A stretch of DNA of 64,000 nt from Centipeda periodontii DSM 2778 (GTDB lineage: Bacteria; Bacillota; Negativicutes; Selenomonadales; Selenomonadaceae): positions 842,074 to 906,073 of the forward strand of contig NZ_GL892076.1 of NCBI RefSeq assembly GCF_000213975.1. Reading direction: 5' to 3'. Numbering within the stretch: the first letter of the stretch is position 1; each line of letters begins with the position of its first letter. A program made the translations under genes and the position numbers. Under the pieces are notes generated by a model. That model did no database searches. It was not told the DNA's origin and saw nothing but the letters and a program-made list of their open reading frames with translations. Below, in pieces: positions 16,992 to 25,565 of the stretch.

Positions 16992-18712
16992 ACGCCTTTG
17001 TATTGAGCGCGTATGCAGAGCGCGCAGAGAGTCTGCTGGCGCAGACCCGTGCGGCATTTACGAAACTGGAACTGCCGACGGAGGGACTGCCCGCTGATAT
17101 GCGTCCCGATGACGGGAAGATTAAGCTCGTCTTCGTCGGGCAGTACAGCGCGGGGAAATCCAGTATCATCAAGATGCTCTCGGGGATTGATACGGCAATC
17201 GGTGCGGGCATCACAACAGGTGAGGCGAAAGCATTTGACTGGAACGGTATGGAGATTATCGACACGCCAGGCATTCATACAGGACTGCGTGAGGATCATG
17301 ACGAAATTACCTATGATGAAATCGGTCATGCGGCACTCCTTGTCTTTGTCGTCACGGGGGAGGGCTTCAATCCAACAATGGCGGAGCATTTTCGTCAGCT
17401 CGCCATCGAGCAGAAGCGCGGCGGAAGCATGGTGCTCGTCGTCAACAAGATGGATCGGGCAGCGGCTGGAAACTCCTCCGAACAGCAGACAATCATCCGT
17501 GACGATATGCGAAAGGTGATTGCTCCCTATACGCCTGAGGATCTCTATATGAGCTTTCTTGCGACGAAGTACTATGAGATGTCCTGCGATGAGGAGGATG
17601 ATGAACTGCGCAGAGAACTCATCGAAGAGAGTGGTCACGATGCCTTTGTTGCCAATTTGAATAATTTTGTTGCGAAAAAAGGTGTTTCCTCACGCCTTTT
17701 GACTCCGCTCCGCCGTCTGGAGCAGGCAATCATGTCTGCTCCGGAGAGTTCCATAGAGCACGAGGCTTACACAGGGAATCAGGAGATTGCAAAACGCAAG
17801 CTGCGCATCATCGACGATGAGGCACAGGACTGCGAGCGTGACGTGCAGGACATTGCTATGCGCTGTCAGTCAGAGATCACAGGTTTTGGGCGCGAAGTTC
17901 TCCGCCAAATTGAGCATGCCAACTCACAGGAGGAAGCAGAGCGGGTATTCGAGGAGGCTGATGCAAAGGCGCAGCGGCTTGCCGATGAGGCGAATGCGGC
18001 GGCTGCCCGTGCGCTCGGGGTGATGGCGGAACATATCGGAAAAGAGACGGAGGAGCTTCTCGCATCGCCCTTTGTGCGGCAGGTTGTGGCAATCAGCCAT
18101 CACGCTGTTGCCTTGCGTGACGAAGAAAGGGCGGCGGATAGCGTCTCCGTGGGAGATGTGATGCAGAAGGCGGGCAAGCAGCTTGCGACGCGCAGTTTGA
18201 AGGAAGGCAGTCAACTGGCGACCGGCAATCTGATGCCGTGGAATGTCGCAACCAGTAAGCTCACGGAGTTCTCAGGCTCGGCAATGCACAGCATTGTCAA
18301 GAGCGTGGGCAGCACGCTCGGCGTCAAATTTGCGCCGTGGGGGGCGGTGAGCATTGCGCGCGGTGCGGCGATGCTCGGATCTGTTTTGGGCGTTGTCGGT
18401 GTCCTGTATAATATCTATAGCGTCTTTCAGGGCAGCGAGAAACGTGAACAGGCGGAACGAGAAAGCAGGGAGGCACGCGAGAAGATTCGCAGCGGTTTCA
18501 GCGATGGCGCGCAAAAGGTATACAGCGAGCTGATGACGGCGGTGCGGCAGCGTATCAATGAAATTACGGCAGCGGAAAAGGCATCGATTCTTGAAGTGCA
18601 ACGGCAGATGGAAGAAAACCGGCTGCGTGTGCAGCAACAAAAGGAGCAGTTGGAGGGACTGTTGGCACAGACGCGTGCCTTGATCGAGGAGATTGGTACG
18701 ACATCTACATAA
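16988..18712 (+). CDS. Dynamin-like GTPase, LeoA-like (Eleos candidate)
   Basis: 574 residues. All GTPase motifs are intact: G1 VFVGQYSAGKSS, switch TTGEAKAFDW, G3 DTPG (IIDTPGIHTG), G4 NKMD. Long helical stalk-like regions follow, with a hydrophobic paddle-like stretch near residues 440-470 (GAAMLGSVLGVVGVLYNIYS) and a C-terminal coiled coil (VQRQMEENRLRVQQQKEQLE). Bacterial dynamins of this kind bind and remodel membranes. The ATGA overlap with the upstream GTPase implies coupled translation and a joint function. LeoA of enterotoxigenic E. coli has about the same length. Confidence 0.78.
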   Translation: MNAFVLSAYAERAESLLAQTRAAFTKLELPTEGLPADMRPDDGKIKLVFVGQYSAGKSSIIKMLSGIDTAIGAGITTGEAKAFDWNGMEIIDTPGIHTGLREDHDEITYDEIGHAALLVFVVTGEGFNPTMAEHFRQLAIEQKRGGSMVLVVNKMDRAAAGNSSEQQTIIRDDMRKVIAPYTPEDLYMSFLATKYYEMSCDEEDDELRRELIEESGHDAFVANLNNFVAKKGVSSRLLTPLRRLEQAIMSAPESSIEHEAYTGNQEIAKRKLRIIDDEAQDCERDVQDIAMRCQSEITGFGREVLRQIEHANSQEEAERVFEEADAKAQRLADEANAAAARALGVMAEHIGKETEELLASPFVRQVVAISHHAVALRDEERAADSVSVGDVMQKAGKQLATRSLKEGSQLATGNLMPWNVATSKLTEFSGSAMHSIVKSVGSTLGVKFAPWGAVSIARGAAMLGSVLGVVGVLYNIYSVFQGSEKREQAERESREAREKIRSGFSDGAQKVYSELMTAVRQRINEITAAEKASILEVQRQMEENRLRVQQQKEQLEGLLAQTRALIEEIGTTST

Positions 18713-18729
18713 AAGTGGAGGTGGAGCCT

Positions 18730-18936
18730 GTGGAACTCGTCAACATCAATGGAAAATCGTTTCGCAAATGCGCGTTTTGCCGCCACTGGTACGACCCGAC
18801 GAATGTGGCGATTCGTCCGCGTGCACCGCGCATCGGACAGTGGGAATACGAGCCGCGTATGAAGAGCCGCTGTCTCATCACCAATGCCGAGCTGCCCGCC
18901 TTCCACTTCTGCGGGAAATACGAGTGTAAAGTGTAA
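18730..18936 (+). CDS. Small Cys-rich protein downstream of the dynamin pair
   Basis: 68 residues with CAFCRHWYD near the N-terminus, RCLITNAE in the middle and FCGKYEC at the end. The five Cys could form a zinc site. It is highly charged with no signal or membrane segment. GTG 18730 is preferred because GGAGGTGGAG precedes it; the frame is open from GTG 18715. It begins 17 bp after the second dynamin and ends just before the operon terminator, so it is probably co-transcribed. I do not recognise the family, and it may be an accessory part of the system or a passenger. Confidence 0.6.
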   Translation: MELVNINGKSFRKCAFCRHWYDPTNVAIRPRAPRIGQWEYEPRMKSRCLITNAELPAFHFCGKYECKV

Positions 18937-18942
18937 TGAATG

Positions 18943-18980
18943 ATCTGCTGCGGGAAATTTTCTCCTGCGGCAGATTTTTT
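18943..18980 (+). terminator. Terminator of the dynamin-like operon
   Basis: ATCTGCTGCGGGA and TCCTGCGGCAGAT form a stem followed by six T, directly after the small Cys-rich gene. Confidence 0.8.
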
Positions 18981-19083
18981 GTCGGAATGTTTCTTTTGGA
19001 CTGTCTGAAAAATATGGTATACTGTATCGAGCACGATGTGATGAAAGCTTTTTTGCAGGAACCATCAACGTGAGGTGATCGAC

Positions 19084-19128
19084 ATGGTCGGATTTGAGTG
19101 GGATGAGAAAAACTGCCCTTGGAGGTGA
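19084..19128 (+). pseudogene. Possible remnant of a BrnT-type toxin start
   Basis: A 14-codon frame with a GAGGTGAT ribosome site encodes MVGFEWDEKNCPWR. The FEWDE-K-N segment resembles the first residues of BrnT toxins. A plausible promoter (TTGGAC, 16 bp, TATACT) lies about 60-85 bp upstream. No BrnA-like antitoxin follows. The rest of the gap 18981-19254 holds only the ilvB promoter. This is a weak call based on seven residues. Confidence 0.25.
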
Positions 19129-19186
19129 TCGCACGCATGTTGGAGATGTCGCTCAAAAAAATCGGGAAATTGGCAAAGTACACAGC

Positions 19187-19216
19187 TTGCTATAGTTGTC
19201 TTACGTATGCTATAAT
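19187..19216 (+). promoter_or_regulatory. Promoter of ilvB
   Basis: TTGCTA at 19187-19192, an 18-bp spacer, and TATAAT at 19211-19216, giving a short leader of about 30 nt. This leaves no room for a T-box or peptide attenuator. Confidence 0.55.
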
Positions 19217-19254
19217 ATTCCTATCATTGTTTCGTGAAGTTGAGGAGTGTGTGT

Positions 19255-20919
19255 ATGAGAGGTGCGGAAGCTGTTCTGGCGTGTCTGCAGGAGCAGGGCG
19301 TCGATACCTTGTTCGGCTATCCCGGCGGGATGATCCTGCCTCTTTATGATGCACTCTATGCACAGGACGAAATACGACAGATTCTCGTGACGCATGAGCA
19401 GAATGCCGCGCATGCGGCAGACGGCTATGCACGCGCGACGGGGCGTGTCGGCGTCTGCATCGCAACGTCGGGACCGGGCGCAACGAATCTTGTCACGGGG
19501 CTTGCAACGGCGTATATGGACTCGATTCCGATGGTCGCGATCACGGGGCAGGTGGACATCGCCATGCTCGGGCGCGACGCCTTTCAGGAGACGGATATCC
19601 TCGATGTGACGATGCCCGTGACAAAGCACAACTACAAGATTAAGAACGCAGCAGACCTTGTGCCGACGATCCGAGAGGCATTCGCCCTCGCGCGCAACGG
19701 GCGGCAGGGACCGGTGCTTATCGATGTGCCGCGCAATCTCTTCTTCGAGGAGGTTGCCTATACGCGTGAGGAACCTCAGGTGCGGACGCCTGGCAAACCC
19801 GACGCGGACTTTATCATCTGTGCAGCAGAGGCGGCGGCAGAGATTGTGAATGCGGAGCGCCCCCTTGTGATTGTGGGCGGCGGAGTGATCTCGGCGGGAA
19901 CCTCAGCAGAGGTCACGGCGTTCATCGAAAAATATCATCTGCCTGTGGTGCATACGCTCATGGGCATGGGCGCGGTTGCAAGCACGCATCCGCAGATGCT
20001 TGGGTTTGCGGGGATGCACGGGGAAAAGGCGGCGAACTATGCCATCGGTGCTGCCGATCTCGTCATTGCGCTTGGCAGCCGTTTTGCCGACCGTCAGACG
20101 GGCAATCTCAGCAAATACACGGCAAATCGTAAATTCATCCACATTGACATCGACCCCGCTGAGATCGACAAGAATATTGAGAACAGCCTCGGGCTCGCGG
20201 GGGACATGCGGACGATTCTGAAGCTGCTCATGCGTCAAGCACCGAAATGTGATCTTGCGCAGTGGTGGGCACAGATTCGCACGTGGCAGGAGGAGCACGA
20301 CTACGACTACCATGTCGGTCGCCTGACGGTGCCGTGGGCGTTGCATCAGGTGGCGCAGAGTACGACGGGCAAGGCGTATGCCTACGCTACGGATGTGGGG
20401 CAGCACCAGATGTGGGCGGCGCTCCACCTGCGCGTGGAGGAGCCGCGGACGTGGCTGACCTCAGGTGGACTTGGCACGATGGGCTATGGTCTTCCAGCGG
20501 CGATGGGCGCACAGCTTGCGTGGGGCGAGAGTCGCCGCGTGATCCATATTGCGGGCGACGGCGGCATCAAGATGACGGGGAACGAGTTCTATACGATTGC
20601 ACGGTTGGGACTCCCCGTGCTCTCAATTCTCGTGAACAACCGCAGTCTTGGCATGATCCGTCAACTGCAAAAGGTGCTCTACGATGAGCACTATATCGCC
20701 TGTGAACTGGATCACGAGATGGACTATGTAAAATACGTGGAGAGCTTCGGCATCAAGGCGGCGTGCGTCTCGACGCAGGAGGAATTTGCGGCGGCGCTCA
20801 AGAGTGCGCTTGAGGATCGCAGTCATCCGCGCGTCATTGTGATGGATGTGTGGCGCAGTTTCGTTGAGCCGATGGCAAAGGGCGGTGCGCGCATTGATGA
20901 GTTTGTCGATTTTAAGTAA
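19255..20919 (+). CDS. ilvB: Acetolactate synthase large subunit
   Basis: Thiamine-diphosphate enzyme that condenses two pyruvates to acetolactate (or pyruvate with 2-ketobutyrate) in branched-chain amino acid synthesis. 554 residues. The catalytic Glu is in VTHEQNAAHAADGYARATG, and the ThDP/Mg motif is AGDGGIKMTGNEFYTIARLGLPVLSILVNN, split over GDG...NN. GPGATNLVTG is a typical block. No small regulatory subunit (ilvN) follows, unlike most ilvBN operons; a pseudopilin gene overlaps the 3' end instead. Start ATG 19255 follows TGAGGAG. A catabolic acetolactate synthase is possible, but the sequence blocks fit the anabolic, FAD-binding type. Confidence 0.9.
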   Translation: MRGAEAVLACLQEQGVDTLFGYPGGMILPLYDALYAQDEIRQILVTHEQNAAHAADGYARATGRVGVCIATSGPGATNLVTGLATAYMDSIPMVAITGQVDIAMLGRDAFQETDILDVTMPVTKHNYKIKNAADLVPTIREAFALARNGRQGPVLIDVPRNLFFEEVAYTREEPQVRTPGKPDADFIICAAEAAAEIVNAERPLVIVGGGVISAGTSAEVTAFIEKYHLPVVHTLMGMGAVASTHPQMLGFAGMHGEKAANYAIGAADLVIALGSRFADRQTGNLSKYTANRKFIHIDIDPAEIDKNIENSLGLAGDMRTILKLLMRQAPKCDLAQWWAQIRTWQEEHDYDYHVGRLTVPWALHQVAQSTTGKAYAYATDVGQHQMWAALHLRVEEPRTWLTSGGLGTMGYGLPAAMGAQLAWGESRRVIHIAGDGGIKMTGNEFYTIARLGLPVLSILVNNRSLGMIRQLQKVLYDEHYIACELDHEMDYVKYVESFGIKAACVSTQEEFAAALKSALEDRSHPRVIVMDVWRSFVEPMAKGGARIDEFVDFK

Positions 20920-21340
20920 ACGATTCGTGTCTGCACGTCATGCTGTGCACGATCAACGGGGTTTTTCGCTGCTCTCGACACTGCTCGCCGTGATGATCCT
21001 TGCGGTGATCCTATCGATTGCCGTGCCGCGTTTTACATCTGCCATCACGACGGCAAATACGGTGAAGGTTCAGGCAGATCTCACGGCGCTCGATACGGCG
21101 ATCGTGCTCTATCAGACGGCAAGGGGAGAAAATCCAAAGGATATTAATAGTCTGGAGGAGTATGTGACAAACCTCAAGGATCTCAAGCCCCCATCGGGCA
21201 ATGTGATCATCGATGGGCAGGAAACCCCCTTGACAGACAAGACGTATAAAATCGAACACAAGGATAATAAAGTCTGGCGCGCAACTTGTGCGGGGCATAC
21301 AGCAGAGGAGTTCCATGCAAAGAAACAGGGAGGCACTTGA
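20897..21340 (+). CDS. Major-pseudopilin-like protein lacking Glu5
   Basis: 147 residues with a class III signal: basic leader, then RGFSLLSTLLAVMILAVIL, where cleavage after Gly gives a mature N-terminal Phe. The residue at mature position 5 is Ser, not the nearly invariant Glu. The rest (ANTVKVQADLTALDTAIVLYQ then NPKDINSLEEYV) matches GspG/ComGC-type pseudopilins. ATG 20897 is chosen because it places the leader at a normal length; the gene overlaps ilvB by 23 bp in another frame. It opens a cluster of pseudopilins and PilMNO-like genes. Confidence 0.75.
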   Translation: MSLSILSKRFVSARHAVHDQRGFSLLSTLLAVMILAVILSIAVPRFTSAITTANTVKVQADLTALDTAIVLYQTARGENPKDINSLEEYVTNLKDLKPPSGNVIIDGQETPLTDKTYKIEHKDNKVWRATCAGHTAEEFHAKKQGGT

Positions 21341-21341
21341 T

Positions 21342-21908
21342 ATGCAGGAGGAAGCGCAGGTGCTTTTTCCCGCACGCAGTGCATGGCTTCCTCTTAGCGT
21401 GTTATGGGTGGTTTCCTTGATCGGCATTCTTTTCTTTGCCGGTCTGAACATACGCAGCTTCTGTGGGGCAGTATTCGCAGCTGCGCTCATCTGGCTCTCC
21501 TATCTCGACATCAGGGATGGTCTGCTCTATGACGCAATCACGATACCGTTTGCCCTGTTCGGATTTGTTCCGGTGCTCACGGGGCTGATTTCTCTGCGGG
21601 AGGCACTGATTGGTGGGACGCTTTGCGGCGTCTTATTTTATTGCCTCTATATCCTTGCACGTGGCGGGCTCGGCGGTGGCGACGTGAAGTTCGCCGCAGG
21701 GCTTGGCGTTTGGCTCGGTTGGGAGGCGGCGGTCATCGCTGTCTGGACTGCGTTTATGCTCGGAGGGGCAGTTGCTGCACTGCTCCTCATCACGCGTCGC
21801 AGGGGGCGGCACGATGGGATTCCGTTCGGCCCCTTTCTCGCCATCGGCGGCTATATCGGATTTGTCGTGGGGGCGCAGCTTTGGCGGCTCTATTGGGGAA
21901 TGCTCTGA
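21342..21908 (+). CDS. Prepilin peptidase, short A24 form
   Basis: 188-residue membrane aspartyl protease that cuts prepilin leader peptides. The two catalytic Asp are in YLDIRDGLLYD and in GGLGGGDVKFAAGLG (GxGD-type motif), and there are about six membrane segments. It lacks the N-terminal Cys-rich methylase domain of full-length PilD, so it may cleave without N-methylation. The start at 21342 is preceded by AGGGAGG and follows the upstream stop directly. Confidence 0.85.
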   Translation: MQEEAQVLFPARSAWLPLSVLWVVSLIGILFFAGLNIRSFCGAVFAAALIWLSYLDIRDGLLYDAITIPFALFGFVPVLTGLISLREALIGGTLCGVLFYCLYILARGGLGGGDVKFAAGLGVWLGWEAAVIAVWTAFMLGGAVAALLLITRRRGRHDGIPFGPFLAIGGYIGFVVGAQLWRLYWGML

Positions 21909-22423
21909 TGAGGAGCAAAGGCATGCGTGGGATGGCTCTGCTGAATGTCCTGATCGCACTCTCTGTCCTAAGCATTGTTCTTGCAGTTGCGCTTCCTGCC
22001 GCACTTTCACTCTACGCGCGGGCAGCTGTGGAGTATGAGGCGCTCCATCTCGTTGCGGAACTGCGGCGCATACAGGCAATCAGCCGCACGACTGCCGTCT
22101 CCCTTTCCATGCTGGACGGCAAGCAAAGCAAGGAGCGTGTACCGCGTCTCCGCATTCACTCCGACGGCTATGTCCTGCACCGTCCGTTTGGCGAAGATCG
22201 GCACTATGCTCCTTTGCCGCTTGTTCGATTCGATCAGGAGACGGCGAAGAATACGGTGATTGCATTTGATCCCTATGGTAATATTACATGGGACAGGAGT
22301 CACAACATGACCATCCGTGTCTACGTGCCAAAACAGGAGGGGAATGCCCTGCGCGTCGTGATTGATCGCGCGGCGCGTATCCGCATGCAGCGGGGAGAGC
22401 AGGAGAGACCGGATGAGGAGTGA
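21908..22423 (+). CDS. GspH/FimT-like minor pseudopilin
   Basis: 171 residues. The prepilin-like start RGMALLNVLIALSVLSIVLAVALP has Asn at mature position 5 in place of Glu. The body is beta-rich with FDPYGNITWD near the C-terminus, a feature common in GspH/FimT. It shares bases with the upstream stop (TGATG) and overlaps the next gene by 11 bp. Confidence 0.7.
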   Translation: MRSKGMRGMALLNVLIALSVLSIVLAVALPAALSLYARAAVEYEALHLVAELRRIQAISRTTAVSLSMLDGKQSKERVPRLRIHSDGYVLHRPFGEDRHYAPLPLVRFDQETAKNTVIAFDPYGNITWDRSHNMTIRVYVPKQEGNALRVVIDRAARIRMQRGEQERPDEE

Positions 22424-22799
22424 TGGGGAGAGTGGCTGGATTCTTCTCGAGGCGGTCTTGCTTGGTCTTATTGCCCTCGCCACAGCAGCGGTACTCGGTA
22501 TTTTCGCGCGCACGGCACTGCTCGAGGAGCACGCCGCCGCGCGAATGGAGGCTGCGCTGCTCGCGCGTGCGCAGTTTTCTGTGATGGAGGCGGAGTTGGA
22601 TCAGGGAACAGAGCCGTTGAGCGCAGCCACTCAGATCAACTCGAATGATCGCAGCTATCAGATCGAAAGGACAATCACACGCGCGGGTGAATTCTACGAT
22701 GTGTCCCTGCGCATCTCATGGCAGATTCTGGGGCAGGAGGAACAGGTGGATTTTGTGCGGAGGCTGAGGCAGCATGTACGTGTGGAAACCACACCCTAG
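22413..22799 (+). CDS. Minor pseudopilin (GspI-like)
   Basis: 128 residues beginning with a short leader and SGWILLEAVLLGLIALATAAV; here Glu5 is present. The remainder is short and charged with no catalytic motif. The assignment as GspI/PilV-like rests on size and order in the cluster. Confidence 0.6.
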   Translation: MRSDGESGWILLEAVLLGLIALATAAVLGIFARTALLEEHAAARMEAALLARAQFSVMEAELDQGTEPLSAATQINSNDRSYQIERTITRAGEFYDVSLRISWQILGQEEQVDFVRRLRQHVRVETTP

Positions 22800-23289
22800 G
22801 CAGAGGGATGAACGTGGGGTTCTATTGATGGAGCTTGCAGTCAGTCTGCCCGTCTTCGTGCTTCTCCTGACCTTTCTCTCCTTTGCACTTGCGTGGAGTT
22901 GGCGCAGCTATCAACAGGAAATCGCGGATGCGGAACTGCGGCAGGAGATGCAGATCGCGGCTGCACGCATTGTGGAGTCTGCCCTCAGCTCCAGCCGCAT
23001 TCGAGAGCGTCAGCGGGGCGTCTACGAAATGCGACAGGATGCGAAGAGCGGGGAGGCGCTGGATCGCTACTGGCGCAGCGATACACAGCTGGTGCTCAAT
23101 GCGGTCACAGCGCCCATTACAGGCTCTTTTGTGGGGGCCGGGGTGCAGATTACTGCGTTTTCCATCGTGGAGGACGCCCGGTATCCGCGCCTCTATCACA
23201 TTACGATGACAGGGGTGAGCATGGTGACGGGACGCACCTGCCGCCTCGAAACCTCGGTTTATCTGCGGGAGGATATGGGTGGATCATAG
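22774..23289 (+). CDS. Minor pseudopilin (GspJ/PilW-like)
   Basis: 171 residues. The leader ends in ERG and the mature part starts VLLMELAVSLPVFVLLLTF, with Glu at position 5. The body (SWRSYQQEIADAELRQEMQI and following) fits the helical stalk plus beta domain of GspJ/PilW. It overlaps the previous gene by 26 bp and the next by 11 bp. Confidence 0.6.
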   Translation: MYVWKPHPRQRDERGVLLMELAVSLPVFVLLLTFLSFALAWSWRSYQQEIADAELRQEMQIAAARIVESALSSSRIRERQRGVYEMRQDAKSGEALDRYWRSDTQLVLNAVTAPITGSFVGAGVQITAFSIVEDARYPRLYHITMTGVSMVTGRTCRLETSVYLREDMGGS

Positions 23290-23755
23290 AGGGGAATGCG
23301 GCAGTGTTTCTGCTATTGGGCTTTGCGTGCTCACAGCGGTGCTCCTGCTCGCGCTTGCTGCGGCGCAGTTTATGCGCGGCGGAGCAAGCGTTGCTGCAGA
23401 GTATGAACGTGAGATGCAGCTGCGGCTTGCTGCCGAGAGCGGCGTCGAAACCGCTGCGGCATCGCTTGAACGGGATGCGGACGCCTATGGTCCTTTGCCT
23501 CCGGTTGGACGCAGTAAAATCGTCAGCACGGATCTTGTTTCAATTCCAACGTCGGAGGGGATCAAACTCTGTGTTTTTATCGAAAGACCTGAGGGAGCAT
23601 GGGCAGAGAAAGGACTGACGGTCGGTGCGGCGGCGATCGATAAGTCGGAGACAGGTATACGCATCCCCGATGGAGAGAAGTGGGAACGTGCGAAAATCGT
23701 GCGTGGGTGGATGGAGAAAAAGGGGAATCGCTATGTCTGGCGGCGTTGGTATTAG
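23279..23755 (+). CDS. PilX/GspK-like protein
   Basis: 158 residues with an N-terminal membrane helix (AIGLCVLTAVLLLALAAAQ) followed by REMQLRLAAESGVETAAASL, the AESG pattern found in PilX/GspK-type minor pilins. There is no Glu5. It is probably the tip component of the pseudopilus. Confidence 0.6.
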   Translation: MDHRGECGSVSAIGLCVLTAVLLLALAAAQFMRGGASVAAEYEREMQLRLAAESGVETAAASLERDADAYGPLPPVGRSKIVSTDLVSIPTSEGIKLCVFIERPEGAWAEKGLTVGAAAIDKSETGIRIPDGEKWERAKIVRGWMEKKGNRYVWRRWY

Positions 23756-24911
23756 GCTGCCGTGGAGCGTGCGTGAGGCAGTGGGGCTCTATCCTGCGCC
23801 GCATGGGCTTGTACTTGTTCGCTTGTGCGCTGCAGAGGAGCATGGGGGAGCATGGATGGTGACCGAATCGCGCACATCTGAGGAGCCCTGCTCCGCATCT
23901 TCGGATGCCGAAGCATTTGCCTCCTTTGTGCATGCACAGCTGATCCGTGCGGGATGGGAAAAAATACCGTTGGCACTTGCACTCCCTCTCGCGGAAGTGG
24001 ATACGGAGGAACGTGAGCTGCCCGTCCTGCTCGAGGGCGCAGAACTCCATGCGGCACTTCTCTGGGCGCTGCGTGCCGAGGAAGATGATACGGGCGGAAA
24101 GCAGCGCGGCGATGTCCGACTCTGCGCCGTACCAATGTCGAATACGACTCCACACCGCTACTGGATGGCACGCATGGATGCGAGCCGCATCGAGAAATAT
24201 TTTTCTGTATTCACTGCCGCAGGGCTTCCTTTGCGGCGGCTCACCGTGTTCCCGCCGGTCACCACGCCTCTGGAAAAGGAGATCGAGGAGGCACGTGAAC
24301 CGCGTATGCCGTGGGAGTCGGCAGAGGATGATGCACTGGTGCCCGCCGTCTATGCGGGGCTTCTCGTGCGTAAAGGGATGCCGGTGAACCTTTATTGGAC
24401 GACCGAACGATCTGCCGTTGGATCCGTTTGCCCGCATGCGGCGGCAATCATTGCTGTCATTGCCACGGGACTCTTTCTGGCAAATGTGACCGCGGATATC
24501 GCCGCCTGCATGGCGGAGCGTCAGGCGCGTGACCACGCGGTGGAGGAGCTTGCGCTTCGGTCGTCGGAGCGGGCGCGCATGAAGACGTTCTATGCGCTGC
24601 GTGCCAACGTGGCACAGCATGAGCAGCTTTTGAGCGCGTTCACAGCGGAGTCGCTGCCCGTGCGTGCACTGCTCATTCATCTCGGTTCGATGACGGTGGA
24701 TGGTGTCCGTCTCACGGGCGTGCGGGCGGAGGAACACGCCGTTCGGATCGAAGGTGAGGCCGTGCACTATGCGGCGCTCGCCGCCCTCATGGGAGCGATG
24801 GAGGCAGATCCATTTTTCTCTGCGGACATCGCGCTTGAGCATGCGGGTCCGGGCGAGCAGGCGGAGGATATGACCGAGCGCATTCACTTCATCCTGAGCA
24901 GCAGTTGGTAG
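23733..24911 (+). CDS. PilM/PilN-like assembly protein (GspL-like)
   Basis: 392 residues. The N-terminal 220 or so resemble the cytoplasmic actin-like part of PilM/GspL, though nucleotide motifs are poor (GLVLVRLCAAEEHGG, PLALALPLAEVDTEER). A membrane helix lies near residue 235-255 (AAAIIAVIATGLFLANVTAD), followed by a coiled coil and a PilN-like periplasmic domain (LLIHLGSMTVDGVRLTGV). A PilM-PilN fusion, equivalent to GspL, is the best reading. Next to it is a PilO-like gene. Confidence 0.55.
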   Translation: MSGGVGIRLPWSVREAVGLYPAPHGLVLVRLCAAEEHGGAWMVTESRTSEEPCSASSDAEAFASFVHAQLIRAGWEKIPLALALPLAEVDTEERELPVLLEGAELHAALLWALRAEEDDTGGKQRGDVRLCAVPMSNTTPHRYWMARMDASRIEKYFSVFTAAGLPLRRLTVFPPVTTPLEKEIEEAREPRMPWESAEDDALVPAVYAGLLVRKGMPVNLYWTTERSAVGSVCPHAAAIIAVIATGLFLANVTADIAACMAERQARDHAVEELALRSSERARMKTFYALRANVAQHEQLLSAFTAESLPVRALLIHLGSMTVDGVRLTGVRAEEHAVRIEGEAVHYAALAALMGAMEADPFFSADIALEHAGPGEQAEDMTERIHFILSSSW

Positions 24912-24919
24912 GAGGCGCT

Positions 24920-25459
24920 ATGGATCGGTTTTCTGTGCGGCAGCGCATCGAGATTGCACTGATATGGGCGATCGGATTGCTCCTCCTCTACCTGTTTGTC
25001 GTTTCTCCCGTCATCACGGCGGAGCACGCTGCTGCGCGTGCCGAGCGGGAGGCGGCTGAGGCTGAGCTTGCACGTGTGGATGCATATCAGCGCTTGCTGC
25101 TCACAGATGAGCGGGCGGAGCCGAAACTGCGTGCGCGTCAGGCCCGCCTCGCGGATGCCTTGCCGGAGGAGCGTGGGCAGGGGCGGTTTATCCATGCAGT
25201 AGAGCTTCTTGCGCGGCGCAACAATGTGACCGTTGTCAGCTTTGCACCACAGCCGCCCGAGACCGTGGGCGAAATTATCATTCAGCCGATTGAGCTCAAA
25301 TTTCGTGGAACCTATTTCGATGTGCTCTCCTTTTTGCACGCTGTACAGGAGGGCGAACGCAGCGTTCGATTCGGCTCCTTTTCGATCACTGCTGAGGGAA
25401 ATGAAATGCATGGCGTTCTGCTTCTCCATATTGCGGCGCATGCGGCAGCAGAGCCGTGA
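24920..25459 (+). CDS. PilO-like assembly protein
   Basis: 179 residues: a cytoplasmic tail, one membrane helix (IWAIGLLLLYLFVVSPVI), a coiled coil rich in Ala/Glu/Arg, and a ferredoxin-like periplasmic domain with IELKFRGTYFDVLSFLHAVQ, a PilO hallmark. ATG 24920 follows GGTAGGAGG. It ends the pseudopilin cluster; no secretion ATPase, platform protein or secretin is in the window. Confidence 0.7.
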   Translation: MDRFSVRQRIEIALIWAIGLLLLYLFVVSPVITAEHAAARAEREAAEAELARVDAYQRLLLTDERAEPKLRARQARLADALPEERGQGRFIHAVELLARRNNVTVVSFAPQPPETVGEIIIQPIELKFRGTYFDVLSFLHAVQEGERSVRFGSFSITAEGNEMHGVLLLHIAAHAAAEP

Positions 25460-25565
25460 TGGATCCCTCCATGGGACAAAGACAGGAGCGTTTGCAGGAA
25501 AAGGTCGTCTTATATCGAATTTACTTCAAAATGAATGCAAATATGTTATATGGGGAGGAATTTGA

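Noticed and set aside
18427..19134. A minus-strand frame across the end of the LeoA-like gene and the Cys-rich gene
   Set aside because: It is a shadow with no motif, and the plus-strand genes and terminator account for the region.
19187..19254. T-box or peptide attenuator upstream of ilvB
   Set aside because: The leader after the TATAAT box is only about 30 nt, too short for either.
19137..19349. A 70-residue ORF with a GGAGGTGATC site overlapping the ilvB start
   Set aside because: It runs out of frame through the conserved ilvB coding region and its sequence looks random after residue 15.
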